Positions 10,512 through 18,927 of a DNA stretch of 64,000 nucleotides are shown here, piece by piece. Under the pieces are notes generated by a model that had not been told where the DNA came from, searched no databases, and saw only the letters and a list, made by a program, of their open reading frames with translations. The number at the start of each line of letters is the position of its first letter. Within the stretch, counting starts at the first letter, position 1. Made by a program: the position numbers and the translations under genes. The stretch comes from Oscillospiraceae bacterium (lineage in GTDB: Bacteria; Bacillota; Clostridia; Oscillospirales; Oscillospiraceae), in NCBI GenBank assembly GCA_016292445.1, contig JAEDIN010000001.1:31850-95849 (forward strand), written 5' to 3'.

Positions 10512-10582
10512 GTCATTAACCTCAATTTAAGCTACAGCATAAAATGATTCAGCGGTCAGGTGCGCGCCGCCTCTTTCATATA

Positions 10583-10615
10583 TCCGGAGGATGCTCTTAT
10601 TTGGAGTATCCTCCG
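10583..10615 (-). promoter_or_regulatory. Strong hairpin in the rpe leader
   Basis: CCGGAGGATACTC pairs with GAGCATCCTCCGG (12 of 13 Watson-Crick, the remaining pair G-T type or A-C depending on strand), with a short AT-rich loop. It lies 25 bases downstream of a sigma-A promoter and about 70 bases before the rpe start. There is no T-run after it, so it is not a simple terminator. Its role is unknown. Confidence 0.55.
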
Positions 10616-10639
10616 GGCTGCACAGACTTTTACTTCATA

Positions 10640-10668
10640 ATTATACTACACAAGATATTGATTAGCAA
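10640..10668 (-). promoter_or_regulatory. Sigma-A promoter for rpe-recR and beyond
   Basis: Minus-strand TTGCTA (10668-10663), 17-base spacer, TATAAT (10645-10640). It lies just after the terminator of the ybaK/tyrS operon. Confidence 0.7.
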
Positions 10669-10694
10669 GCACCAATGACCATAAATATATTGTG

Positions 10695-10727
10695 AAAAAA
10701 GCAGAAAAGCAAACGCTTCTCTGCTTT
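10695..10727 (-). terminator. Terminator of the tyrS-ybaK operon
   Basis: Minus-strand stem AAAGCAGAGAAGC / GCTTTTCTGCTTT with loop GTTT, followed by six T, 11 bases after the ybaK stop. Confidence 0.88.
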
Positions 10728-10737
10728 CATTTTATAC

Positions 10738-11211
10738 TTATGCCTCGGGCAGCTTACATACATCTATCCATTCAATGGCGTTAGAATACTTAAAAAGCTC
10801 ATCCAGGTTCAGTTCAATTGCGCTGTTTCCGCTGCCTACAGCCGGAAATACAGTTGTAAATCGCTTCAGACTCTCATCAAGGTAGACTTCAATGCCTTCG
10901 TTGATGCCGAACGGGCAAACCCCGCCGACCGGGTGGCCGACAAGCTCAAGGACCTCATCCGGTGAGGGCATTTTGGCTTTCATATGGAATTTGTCCTTAA
11001 ATTTTCTGTTATCAATGCGCGCATCACCTGCCGCAAGTATAAGAATACAGCTATCGTCCTTTTTAAACGATAGAGTCTTGGCTATTCTTGCGCCCTCAAC
11101 GCCGAGGGCTAAAGCCGCGAGCTCAACTGTAGCGCTCGAGACAGGAAACTCAAGTACCCTTTCCTCCATGCCAAACTGTCTGAAATATGCTCTTCCCTTT
11201 TCAATAGACAT
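10738..11211 (-). CDS. YbaK/EbsC family protein (aminoacyl-tRNA deacylase-like), first copy
   Basis: 157 residues. The YbaK fold removes wrong amino acids from tRNA, typically Cys or Ala from tRNA-Pro. Supporting motifs are KTLSFKKDD near residues 44-52 (conserved lysine of the editing site), GDARIDNRKFK near 62-72, and GHPVGGVCPFG near 92-102. It resembles the YeaK/ProX type more than the one at 41.4 kb, so the two are probably distinct paralogues. It follows tyrS by 11 bases under the same tyrosine T-box, and a terminator follows it. The exact tRNA substrate is not shown by the sequence. Confidence 0.85.
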   Translation of the reverse strand: MSIEKGRAYFRQFGMEERVLEFPVSSATVELAALALGVEGARIAKTLSFKKDDSCILILAAGDARIDNRKFKDKFHMKAKMPSPDEVLELVGHPVGGVCPFGINEGIEVYLDESLKRFTTVFPAVGSGNSAIELNLDELFKYSNAIEWIDVCKLPEA

Positions 11212-11222
11212 TTACATCACCG

Positions 11223-12446
11223 TTATTTCAGAATTATTTTATTAAAACTTTTCTTACCCCGCTTGATTATTATACCTTCCTTGAGGGCATCTGCACTAAA
11301 TGCAGCGGAAATATCCGAAATCTTAGTATCGTTTACGGAAACACCGCCCTGTTGAATATTGCGCCTCGCCTCGGACTTTGATGCGCAAAGACCGGTTTTT
11401 ACAAGCGCAGTCATAATATCGATCACACCGTCTGTCAGATCGTCGGAAGTAATCTCGGTCGTGGGCATACTTTCATTATTTCCGTTGCCGCCGAAAAGCG
11501 CCTTTGAGGACGCTTCGGCTGCCTTTGCCTCCTCCTCGCCGTGGACAAGTGCGGTAAGCTCATATGCAAGGATCTCTTTTGCACGGTTGAGCTGTGAGCC
11601 CTCCCACTTATCCATTTCCTCTATCTGCTCAAGGGGCAGGAAGGTCAGCATACGAATACATTTGAGCACATCGGCATCACCGACATTACGCCAATACTGA
11701 TAGAATTCAAACGGAGAGGTCTTATTCGGGTCAAGCCAAACTGCGCCGGATGCAGTCTTGCCCATCTTCTTGCCTTCCGAGTTGAGCAGGAGTGTGATGG
11801 TCATGGCGTGGGCGTCCTTGCCGAGCTTGCGGCGAATAAGCTCTGTGCCGCCGAGCATATTGCTCCACTGATCGTTGCCGCCGAACTGCATATTGCAGCC
11901 GTAGTGCTGGAACATATAGTAGAAGTCGTAGCTCTGCATTATCATGTAGTTAAACTCAAGGAAGCTCAAACCCTTTTCCATGCGCTGCTTGTAGCATTCG
12001 GCTCTGAGCATGTTGTTGACGGAGAAGCATGCGCCGACTTCGCGCAGAACTTCAATATAGTTAAGCGGCTTGAGCCATGCGGAATTGCGTAGCATAAGTG
12101 CCTTACCGTCGGAAAAGTCGATAAACTTCTCCATCTGCCTTTTAAAGCACTCTGCATTGTGCGCGATGGTCTCCTCGGTCAGCATCTGGCGCATATCGGA
12201 GCGGCCTGAGGGGTCACCAATGAGAGTTGTACCGTCTCCGATAAGGGCAATGGGCTTGTTTCCCGCCATCTGAAGACGCTTCATAAGGCACAGTGCCATG
12301 AAGTGACCTACATGGAGGGAATCTGCCGTGCAGTCAAAGCCGATGTAAAATGTGGCCTTGCCGTTGTTTACCATTTCTCTTATCTCATCTTCATTTGTTA
12401 CCTGAGCTATAAGTCCTCTGGCAACGAGTTCGTCGTAAATGTTCAC
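11223..12446 (-). CDS. tyrS: Tyrosyl-tRNA synthetase
   Basis: 407 residues, usual length. Charges tRNA-Tyr in the cytoplasm. The class I HIGH motif is HVGH in TADSLHVGHFMA near residues 42-52; the KMSKS counterpart is KKMGKT near 230-235; a C-terminal S4 RNA-binding domain starts near 340 (KSEARRNIQQGGVSVND). It lies 11 bases after a C-GCAxxG-C-C gene and is controlled with it by a tyrosine T-box leader, so expression should rise when uncharged tRNA-Tyr accumulates. Confidence 0.97.
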   Translation of the reverse strand: MNIYDELVARGLIAQVTNEDEIREMVNNGKATFYIGFDCTADSLHVGHFMALCLMKRLQMAGNKPIALIGDGTTLIGDPSGRSDMRQMLTEETIAHNAECFKRQMEKFIDFSDGKALMLRNSAWLKPLNYIEVLREVGACFSVNNMLRAECYKQRMEKGLSFLEFNYMIMQSYDFYYMFQHYGCNMQFGGNDQWSNMLGGTELIRRKLGKDAHAMTITLLLNSEGKKMGKTASGAVWLDPNKTSPFEFYQYWRNVGDADVLKCIRMLTFLPLEQIEEMDKWEGSQLNRAKEILAYELTALVHGEEEAKAAEASSKALFGGNGNNESMPTTEITSDDLTDGVIDIMTALVKTGLCASKSEARRNIQQGGVSVNDTKISDISAAFSADALKEGIIIKRGKKSFNKIILK

Positions 12447-12457
12447 TTATTTTCTCC

Positions 12458-12853
12458 TTATTCTCTGTTTTCCTTTATAATTCTTTCCGCAGTCTCAGCC
12501 ATGAAGCCTATTATTTCAGGGCAGCTGACGCCGTTTTTCTTAAGCTCAACACAGCGCACATAACCGTACTTATCACGGGCTGTGTCCACGCATTCAGTTG
12601 CAATTAAGGCAATTTTATTCTTACCCTCAAAATCTGTCGGTCCCTTTGCAGGGCAGGCAAGTCCAGCCGCCATGACGGAACCGGAAATTGCCCCGCAAAT
12701 CTCGCCGCTGCGCACTCCGCCGCCGAAGCCTGCGGATATTGCAAAAGCCGTCTGTTCGTCAATATCATAATAATCGCGGCAGGCGGCAAGCACGGACTGT
12801 GCGCAATTATAGCGGTTTTTGTGGTATTCCAAGGCTCTTTCTTTTATACCCAT
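12458..12853 (-). CDS. C-GCAxxG-C-C family protein
   Basis: 131 residues. Matches the C_GC_C pattern: NCAQSVLAAC near residues 15-24, GGGVRSGEICGAISG near 42-56, and a cysteine pair in the C-terminal third (ECVDTARDKYGYVRCVELKKNGVSC). The family is often redox-linked, but its activity is unknown. The ATG at 12853 is chosen because GGAGG is 8 bases upstream; a longer frame from a TTG at 12889 would begin inside the T-box terminator hairpin. It is the first gene of the tyrosine-controlled unit, before tyrS and ybaK. Confidence 0.85.
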   Translation of the reverse strand: MGIKERALEYHKNRYNCAQSVLAACRDYYDIDEQTAFAISAGFGGGVRSGEICGAISGSVMAAGLACPAKGPTDFEGKNKIALIATECVDTARDKYGYVRCVELKKNGVSCPEIIGFMAETAERIIKENRE

Positions 12854-12866
12854 ATTTCTATCCTCC

Positions 12867-13123
12867 AAAAGAATAAAGCCCTCTGCCAATTTTGACAGAG
12901 GGCGAATTAACGCGGTACCACCTCTATGCTCCGTATCCTCACGGATCCGGCCTCGGTGAGTTAATAACTCAAGCGCAATATCGGGCGCAACCCGTCACAG
13001 CCTACTTGATTTCGGTGTGCCGCTCCAAGCCGTATTCAACCGGAAAAGCTCTCCCCTTTTCAGCCAACAGGGTCTCTCTGTGCAGCTTATTCCGGTCTAC
13101 TATTGCTCTTCTATGCGTTTACC
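12867..13123 (-). promoter_or_regulatory. Tyrosine T-box leader
   Basis: Minus-strand leader with T-box parts in order: Stem I with the AGTAGA motif, a specifier loop with GAATAC (13037-13032) giving codon TAC for tyrosine, a long variable middle, and the antiterminator sequence GAGGTGGTACCGCG (around 12909-12924). The competing terminator is GCCCTCTG / CAGAGGGC (12903-12896 / 12885-12878) followed by TTTATTCTTTT. Uncharged tRNA-Tyr should bind the specifier and the TGG-type bulge and allow read-through into the C-GCAxxG gene and tyrS. The specifier matches the synthetase gene downstream. Confidence 0.95.
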
Positions 13124-13129
13124 TGCATG

Positions 13130-13158
13130 ATTATACATAATTAATTTTTGCTTGTCAA
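13130..13158 (-). promoter_or_regulatory. Consensus sigma-A promoter of the tyrosine T-box operon
   Basis: Minus-strand TTGACA (13158-13153), exactly 17 bases, TATAAT (13135-13130): a full consensus. The -35 lies within the last codons of recN, so recN and the T-box unit are packed end to end with no terminator between them. Confidence 0.92.
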
Positions 13159-14826
13159 CTTATAATTATCGGCAGCCCTAAGTTGCTCCTCGGCACTTGC
13201 AAGGGTTAGCTCTGACACATTATCGCCGCCATGCATTCTCGCGAGTTCGAGGCATCTGCCCTCACGGTCAAGCTCTTTTACCTGGGTGTAGGTCCTGCCG
13301 TTACGCTCATTCTTTTCGATTAAGTCATGATTATCGGCAATAGCGGCTATTTGGGGCAGATGTGTAATGCACAGCACCTGCTTGCCGCGCGAAAGGTCGG
13401 ACATCTTCTCACCGACGCGCTGAGCCGCAATACCGGATACTCCGGTGTCAATTTCATCGAAAACCATGGTCTCAATCGGGTCATTCTTTGAAAAAACGGT
13501 TTTCATGGCGAGCATTATTCTGCTAAGTTCACCGCCGGAAGCAATTTTTGAAATTCGGCCGAGTGCTTCGCCTGCATTTGCAGAAATAAGGAACTTGACA
13601 TCATCTGCGCCGGTAGCATCAAAGCCCATTTCCGTTTCAACAGGCTCGATTGACACAGAAAAACGAACAGAAGGCATATTAAGATCTCTAAGCTCGCTGA
13701 CTATGCGCTTTTCAAGGCTTTGTGCTGCAGCCTGACGCTTTTTGCTCAGATCTGATGCAATTTTTTTGCAGTTTCCTATATGCTTTTCAAGCTGTTTGTT
13801 CAGCTTTATAAGCATATCCCCTGCATATTCAAGCTCAGCCAGCTTTTTTCTGCATTCGTCAAGGTGCGCCAGCATCCCCTCTTCGTCGGTATTATACTTA
13901 CGACGAAGTTTTTTAAGTAATGAAAGTCTGTTTTCTATATTATCATACTCTTCGGGTGAAAATTCAAGACTGTCTCTGAAGTCTCTTATACGCTCCGAGG
14001 CATCAAAAAGCAGCGAGGATGCGTTTTCGATTATATCAAATGTTTCTCTAAGCTCGTCTGTTATAGACGCAGCTCTGCCAATGAGGGCAGACGCTTCATC
14101 TGTTAGCGACTGAGCGCTTTGGTCGGCGGCATACAGGGCATTGTATGCGCCGTCAAGTGCCTCCGTCAGTTTTTCTGAATTTCTCAGGAGGTCTCTTTTT
14201 GATGAAAGCTCGTCATCCTCGCCTATCTTTAAATTTGCCTTTTCAAGCTCGTCTATCTGGTATTGAAGGCTATCCGCTAAGCGTTCCTTCTCAATCTCAT
14301 CCATGGAGAGGCGCTTAATTTCCCTTTTACATACCCTATATTCTGTATATGCAGCGTTATAGCGTTCAAGAGTATCGGAATACTCACCGTAGCTGTCAAG
14401 ATAAGCAAGATGATTTGCCTCATCCATAAGCTGTCTGCCATCGTTCTGACCGTGAATATCCAGCAGCAGTGCACCAAGTTCGCGCAATTGAGCCACGCTA
14501 ACGGGAGTGCCACACACACGGCAGCTGTTTTTGCCTTCCGCGCTGATTTTTCGCTGAATGATAATTTCGTCCTCAAACTCTATGTCGTTTTCTTTAAACC
14601 ATTCGGCGGCATTAGCAGACTCAAAAACAGCAGAAACAACGCCTTTATCCGCTCCTGTTCTCACAAGCTCGCGGCTAGTTCTTGCTCCAAGCACTGCACC
14701 GAGGGAATCGACGACAATGGATTTACCTGCGCCTGTTTCACCGGTGAGCACAGTTAATCCCTTGCGAAACTCAATATCCGCTTTTTCAATCACAGCAATA
14801 TTTTCAATATGCAGCTCTGTAAGCAT
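13141..14826 (-). CDS. recN: DNA repair protein RecN
   Basis: 561 residues, an SMC-like ATPase for double-strand break repair. Walker A is LTGETGAGKSIVVDS near residues 28-42; two long coiled-coil arms rich in Glu/Lys/Leu occupy about 160-380; the ABC signature IASGGELSRIMLAMK near 430-444 and Walker B TMVFDEIDTGVSG near 455-467 complete the head. GAGG lies before the ATG at 14826. It ends the long spoIIIA-to-recN block and follows argR by 15 bases, a pairing conserved in Firmicutes. Confidence 0.96.
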   Translation of the reverse strand: MLTELHIENIAVIEKADIEFRKGLTVLTGETGAGKSIVVDSLGAVLGARTSRELVRTGADKGVVSAVFESANAAEWFKENDIEFEDEIIIQRKISAEGKNSCRVCGTPVSVAQLRELGALLLDIHGQNDGRQLMDEANHLAYLDSYGEYSDTLERYNAAYTEYRVCKREIKRLSMDEIEKERLADSLQYQIDELEKANLKIGEDDELSSKRDLLRNSEKLTEALDGAYNALYAADQSAQSLTDEASALIGRAASITDELRETFDIIENASSLLFDASERIRDFRDSLEFSPEEYDNIENRLSLLKKLRRKYNTDEEGMLAHLDECRKKLAELEYAGDMLIKLNKQLEKHIGNCKKIASDLSKKRQAAAQSLEKRIVSELRDLNMPSVRFSVSIEPVETEMGFDATGADDVKFLISANAGEALGRISKIASGGELSRIMLAMKTVFSKNDPIETMVFDEIDTGVSGIAAQRVGEKMSDLSRGKQVLCITHLPQIAAIADNHDLIEKNERNGRTYTQVKELDREGRCLELARMHGGDNVSELTLASAEEQLRAADNYKLTSKN

Positions 14827-14841
14827 ATCAGTTCCTCTTTA

Positions 14842-15291
14842 TCAAATCATTTCGTCAATCTCGTGGCAGAAATCCTCAGCAGCCTTGTTGCTCAGCATAG
14901 CAAGAAATGCCGTGTCATCACCGGCGAGAGTGCCGGCAAGGGTTTGTATATGCATCGAGTCAAGTGTTGCACACGCCGCATTTGCCAAGCCCGGCAGCGT
15001 CTTTATAACTATAATATTCTGCGCAACAGTGTAAGAAGTCACACTTTCGCGGAATATCTTGCGCAGTCTTTGCTCGTGGTCGTTGTCTTTTTTCTTGCCG
15101 CTTACGGCATAATGGTGTTTTCCGTCAGCGCCGAGCTCCTTGACAAGATGAAGTTCCTTAATGTCCCTCGAAAGAGTAGCCTGCGTGCTCGCAACACCGT
15201 GAGCAGCAAGCGCTTCTATGAGTTGGGCCTGAGTTTCAATGTTCTGCTCGGATATTATCTGCAAAATCAAATTGTGTCTTGTGTTTTTCAT
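14842..15291 (-). CDS. argR: Arginine repressor ArgR
   Basis: 149 residues, the usual size. An N-terminal winged helix (RHNLILQIISEQNIETQAQLIEAL and ATLSRDIKELHL near 37-48) binds ARG boxes; the C-terminal domain (residues about 80-149) forms the hexamer and binds arginine, with GTLAGDDTAFL near 120-130 including the arginine-contacting aspartates. The ATG at 15291 gives the family length; a start further upstream would overlap nadK. It lies between nadK and recN, as in many Firmicutes. No arginine genes are in the window. Confidence 0.94.
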   Translation of the reverse strand: MKNTRHNLILQIISEQNIETQAQLIEALAAHGVASTQATLSRDIKELHLVKELGADGKHHYAVSGKKKDNDHEQRLRKIFRESVTSYTVAQNIIVIKTLPGLANAACATLDSMHIQTLAGTLAGDDTAFLAMLSNKAAEDFCHEIDEMI

Positions 15292-15301
15292 TCTCTTTCC
15301 C

Positions 15302-16168
15302 CTATCGATTCTTATAAAGCAGCTTATCAAAGGTTGAATCGTAAAAGCTGCTGAGGCCCATATGAACTAAGTTTGCAACTTTTTTAGATTGTCGCACAGT
15401 GACTATATCATCATTTGCTAAGTCTACGCCTTTAGCACCGTCAACGGACACATATGCCCGTCGGTCATGAATTCTTTCCGCCTTGACCGTGACCTTCCTG
15501 TCCGGCCCGAGAACAAAGGTCTTCGCTCCCATAACATGGGCGCATATCGGTGAAACGATAAAGTTTTTTGCCTCGGGTTCAACGATAGGCCCTCCGGCCG
15601 ACATCGAGTAGCCGGTAGAACCGGTCGGAGTCGAAACGATAATTCCGTCTCCGGAAAAACTCACCATCATATCTCCGTCGCACCATGCAGTGAGCTTGAT
15701 ACAATCGCCCATGCCATGAATGACTACATCGTTCAGCCCAACATCGCTGTAAATGACCTTACCGTTTCTCTTGAGCTCGACATCTATCATCATGCGGTAG
15801 CTTGAAACATAATTTCCCGCAGCGGCATCAAGTATCAACTCAAGCTTATCCGGCTCAAGCGGTGCCATAAACCCCTTAGTGCCAAGGTTAATTCCAAGCA
15901 TAGGCGTATCGGTATGATTAAGGTATCTTGCTGCGTGGAGCATAGTGCCGTCACCGCCAATTATAACAAACAAAGCAGCATCACCCGAAACACTGTTCCA
16001 ATCGCTTATCCTAATGCTTTGCGGAATTGCGTCAGGGTCATCAGCACCGAAAACCGGGCAAATCTCAGTCCTGTAACCGTTTGTTTCAAGCAGGGATTTT
16101 GCTTTCAGCGTAAGCTCAAGTCCCGTATCCCTGAAGGGATTAGGGCACAAAACTATTAAATCGGTCAT
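15302..16168 (-). CDS. nadK: NAD kinase
   Basis: 288 residues. Phosphorylates NAD to NADP with ATP. The GGDGTMLHAAR motif near residues 70-80 is the catalytic hallmark; the second conserved block, STPTGSTGYSMSAGGP near 176-191, is the glycine-rich NAD site. It is between tlyA and argR in the conserved dxs-tlyA-nadK-argR-recN order. Confidence 0.96.
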   Translation of the reverse strand: MTDLIVLCPNPFRDTGLELTLKAKSLLETNGYRTEICPVFGADDPDAIPQSIRISDWNSVSGDAALFVIIGGDGTMLHAARYLNHTDTPMLGINLGTKGFMAPLEPDKLELILDAAAGNYVSSYRMMIDVELKRNGKVIYSDVGLNDVVIHGMGDCIKLTAWCDGDMMVSFSGDGIIVSTPTGSTGYSMSAGGPIVEPEAKNFIVSPICAHVMGAKTFVLGPDRKVTVKAERIHDRRAYVSVDGAKGVDLANDDIVTVRQSKKVANLVHMGLSSFYDSTFDKLLYKNR

Positions 16169-16178
16169 TGTCTACTCC

Positions 16179-16973
16179 TTAAAGGCACTCATGCGAGGCC
16201 TCAACTATTGCCTTCGCATCGATTTTTTGTGCTTCGTGTACACCCTTTTTCATGTAGCATAGATATTCACGGTTTCCCTCAGGACCTTTTATCGGAGAAA
16301 AATCGAGCCCCATAACCGTCATACCAACGGTCGGTGCAAAGCTGAGGACACTCTCAATGACTGAAAGGTGCACGGCCTTATCACGAATAACACCTTTTTT
16401 TCCGACTTCTTCTTTCCCTGCCTCAAACTGTGGCTTTATTAGACAGACAAGCTGTGCATCATCCTTTAAGAGCGCGCAAACCGCCGGTAAAACAAGCTTA
16501 ATCGATATAAACGAAAGATCCATAACGCAAATATCCAGCGGTTCGGGTATCTCCTCAGAGCTGATATATCGAATATTTGTGCGCTCCATGTTGACAACTC
16601 GCTCATCGTTTCTTAAACTCCACGCAAGCTGTCCGTAGCCGACATCAACGGCATATACCTTTGCAGCTCCGTTTTTTAGCAAAACATCGGTAAATCCGCC
16701 GGTGGAAGCTCCGCAGTCGACGCAAACCTTTTCTTTAATATCTATAGGGAACACCTTTAATGCTTTTTCAAGCTTTAACCCGCCTCTGCTGACATACGGC
16801 AAAGCAGCACCCTTGACCTCAACCTTGGCATCGGGAAGCACCTGCATACCGGGCTTATCGGCACGCTGACCGTTGACAAATACAAGTCCGCTCATTACAG
16901 TCGTTTTGGCTCTTTCCCTGCTCTCTGCAAGTCCGAGGTCAAAAACCAGTTGGTCCAATCTAATCTTTTTCAC
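16179..16973 (-). CDS. tlyA: TlyA-type RNA 2'-O-methyltransferase
   Basis: 264 residues. An N-terminal S4 RNA-binding domain (RLDQLVFDLGLAESRERAK, then GLVFVNGQRADKPG) is followed by an FtsJ/RrmJ-like SAM methyltransferase domain with VDCGASTGGFTDVLL near residues 84-98 and the LIKPQFE and SPIKGPEGN motifs further on. TlyA proteins methylate ribose of rRNA in some species; many are annotated 'hemolysin' without good reason. Overlaps the dxs stop by 4 bases and is co-transcribed with it. Confidence 0.93.
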   Translation of the reverse strand: MKKIRLDQLVFDLGLAESRERAKTTVMSGLVFVNGQRADKPGMQVLPDAKVEVKGAALPYVSRGGLKLEKALKVFPIDIKEKVCVDCGASTGGFTDVLLKNGAAKVYAVDVGYGQLAWSLRNDERVVNMERTNIRYISSEEIPEPLDICVMDLSFISIKLVLPAVCALLKDDAQLVCLIKPQFEAGKEEVGKKGVIRDKAVHLSVIESVLSFAPTVGMTVMGLDFSPIKGPEGNREYLCYMKKGVHEAQKIDAKAIVEASHECL

Positions 16974-18814
16974 TTTACACCTCTAACAAGCATGACCGCT
17001 TTTTTGTAAAGGCTGCCCGGGTCAAGACAACAATCCTTATACAACTCGCTGACGCTTCCGTGCGTCACTATTCCGTCGCCAAGGCTGCAAATCATGCTGC
17101 CCTCAAGGGATACGCCCGCTTCTTCTGCTATCGTCAAAATTTCGTTGCCTATACACCCGTGCTCGCACACATCCTCAGCAGTCAGGAGCCGTTTTGTTTT
17201 GTTCAGTGATGTGATAATATCATCCGTAATTAACGGTTTTATCTGTGAAATCTTGATGACCTCTGCCGATATTCCGTCCTTAGCAAGCCAATCGGACAGC
17301 TCAAGCATTGTATTTATCATTGTTCCGTATGCTGCAAGGGTTATGTCGCTGCCGTTAGCAAGAGTCTCTGTATTTCCGCAGCTTACAGCCTTATATGTTC
17401 CCTCGCCGCCTCGTGGATATCTGATAGCTACCGGCCCGTCCATTTCGTTTATGGCAGTATCGAGCATTTGCTCAAGTTCGGCAAAGCTTGAAGGGCACAA
17501 GATAGTCATTCCGGGAACGGAGCCCAGGTAGTCCACATCGAATACCCCGTGATGAGTTTCGCCGTCGCTGCCGACAAGGCCTGCCCTGTCAACGCAGAAA
17601 ACGATATGAAGATTAAGAAGTGATACATCGTGAATCAGCATATCATACGCTCGCTGCAAGAAGCTTGAATATATAGCGACAACAGGTACAAGCCCTTGCT
17701 TTGCCATGCCCGCCGCCATTGAAACGGCGTGCTGTTCGGCAATGCCTACATCAAAAAAGCGTTCCGGATATTTCTCGGAAAAATCGTTTAAGCCAGTTCC
17801 TGATGACATTGCAGCGGTTATGGCTACTATATTTTTGTTCTTCTGTGAAAGCTCGACAAGCTTTTTGCCAAACACGGCAGAGAAACTGGTACCGCTTTTT
17901 TGAAGCTCGCCTGTAACCGGATTGAATTTGCCTACACCGTGATACTTATCAGGATGCTTTTCGGCATACTCGCAGCCTTTACCCTTGGTGCTTATGACAT
18001 GGACGAGTACCGTGGTCCTCATTTCTTTTGCCCATCGAATAACCGTCTCCAGCTGTTCAACATCGTGGCCATCAACGGGTCCAAGATAATAAATGCCCAT
18101 TGAATCAAAGAGATTTGAGGGCAGAATGGATTTTTTTAGGGCTTCCTTGAGCTTATGATTCATTTCATAAACAGGTGTTATCTGTCCGACTGTGCGACGA
18201 TACCAGCGTTTAAAGTTGATATACCCGGGCTTTATACGCTCTCTTGATAAAAGCTTTGCCATTCCGCCTACATTACTGTTTATCGACATACCGTTGTCGT
18301 TAAGAATAATGACAATCGGCTCGTCGCAGCCGCCGACATTTGCAAGTCCTTCATACGCTAAGCCGCCGGTTAGTGCACCGTCACCGATGACGGCAACAAC
18401 ATCGTAGTTTTCATGTTTTAATGTCCTTGCTCTTGCCATTCCGAGGGCGACTGAAACGGAATCTGAGGCGTGGCCTGCAATGAACGAATCATCAACCGCC
18501 TCGTAAGGCTTGGGAAAACCCGAAATACCACCATGGCAACGCAAGGTGTTGAAGCAATCCCTGCGGCCGGTTATTATCTTGTGCGCATAGCTTTGATGCC
18601 CGACATCAAAAACAATTCTATCCCTTGAGCTGTCATATACCCTATGAAGTGCAACAGTTAGTTCAACCGCTCCGAGGTTTGACGCAAGATGTCCGCCGGT
18701 CTTTGAGACATTCTCTATAATAAACTGTCTCAACTCGTTACACAGCGGCTTTAAATCACTGGTATCAAGCATTTTTATATCATTTGAAGAATTTATTTTA
18801 TTCAGAATATTCAA
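16970..18814 (-). CDS. dxs: 1-deoxy-D-xylulose-5-phosphate synthase
   Basis: 614 residues. Thiamine diphosphate enzyme that joins pyruvate and glyceraldehyde 3-phosphate, the first step of the MEP isoprenoid pathway. GDGALTGGLAYEGLAN near residues 142-157 is the ThDP-binding motif (GDG...N); the central VDRAGLVGSDGETHHG near 396-411 is the transketolase-family pyrimidine domain, with the C-terminal domain after residue 480. It follows ispA, so isoprenoid entry and chain-length steps are clustered. Confidence 0.97.
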   Translation of the reverse strand: MNILNKINSSNDIKMLDTSDLKPLCNELRQFIIENVSKTGGHLASNLGAVELTVALHRVYDSSRDRIVFDVGHQSYAHKIITGRRDCFNTLRCHGGISGFPKPYEAVDDSFIAGHASDSVSVALGMARARTLKHENYDVVAVIGDGALTGGLAYEGLANVGGCDEPIVIILNDNGMSINSNVGGMAKLLSRERIKPGYINFKRWYRRTVGQITPVYEMNHKLKEALKKSILPSNLFDSMGIYYLGPVDGHDVEQLETVIRWAKEMRTTVLVHVISTKGKGCEYAEKHPDKYHGVGKFNPVTGELQKSGTSFSAVFGKKLVELSQKNKNIVAITAAMSSGTGLNDFSEKYPERFFDVGIAEQHAVSMAAGMAKQGLVPVVAIYSSFLQRAYDMLIHDVSLLNLHIVFCVDRAGLVGSDGETHHGVFDVDYLGSVPGMTILCPSSFAELEQMLDTAINEMDGPVAIRYPRGGEGTYKAVSCGNTETLANGSDITLAAYGTMINTMLELSDWLAKDGISAEVIKISQIKPLITDDIITSLNKTKRLLTAEDVCEHGCIGNEILTIAEEAGVSLEGSMICSLGDGIVTHGSVSELYKDCCLDPGSLYKKAVMLVRGVK

Positions 18815-18871
18815 AATAATGCCTCGATAAATATCTATTTATTCGCATAAAATGCTATTTTATATAATAAC

Positions 18872-18911
18872 AAACCACACCGAATATTACAATAGATAAT
18901 CGGTGTGGTTT
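18872..18911 (-). terminator. Hairpin between ispA and dxs
   Basis: Perfect 12-bp arms AAACCACACCGA (18872-18883) and TCGGTGTGGTTT (18900-18911) with a 16-base loop, in the 113-base gap between ispA and dxs. The following T content on the minus strand is modest, so termination may be partial. Confidence 0.5.
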
Positions 18912-18927
18912 TAAATTTTGTTTACAA

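Noticed and set aside
12854..12889. Longer form of the C-GCAxxG gene beginning at a TTG
   Set aside because: The added codons are the T-box terminator hairpin itself, and the ATG at 12853 has a good ribosome site.
16179..16973. Hemolysin
   Set aside because: TlyA is often labelled so, but the domains are S4 plus FtsJ-like methyltransferase, so an RNA methyltransferase is the better call.
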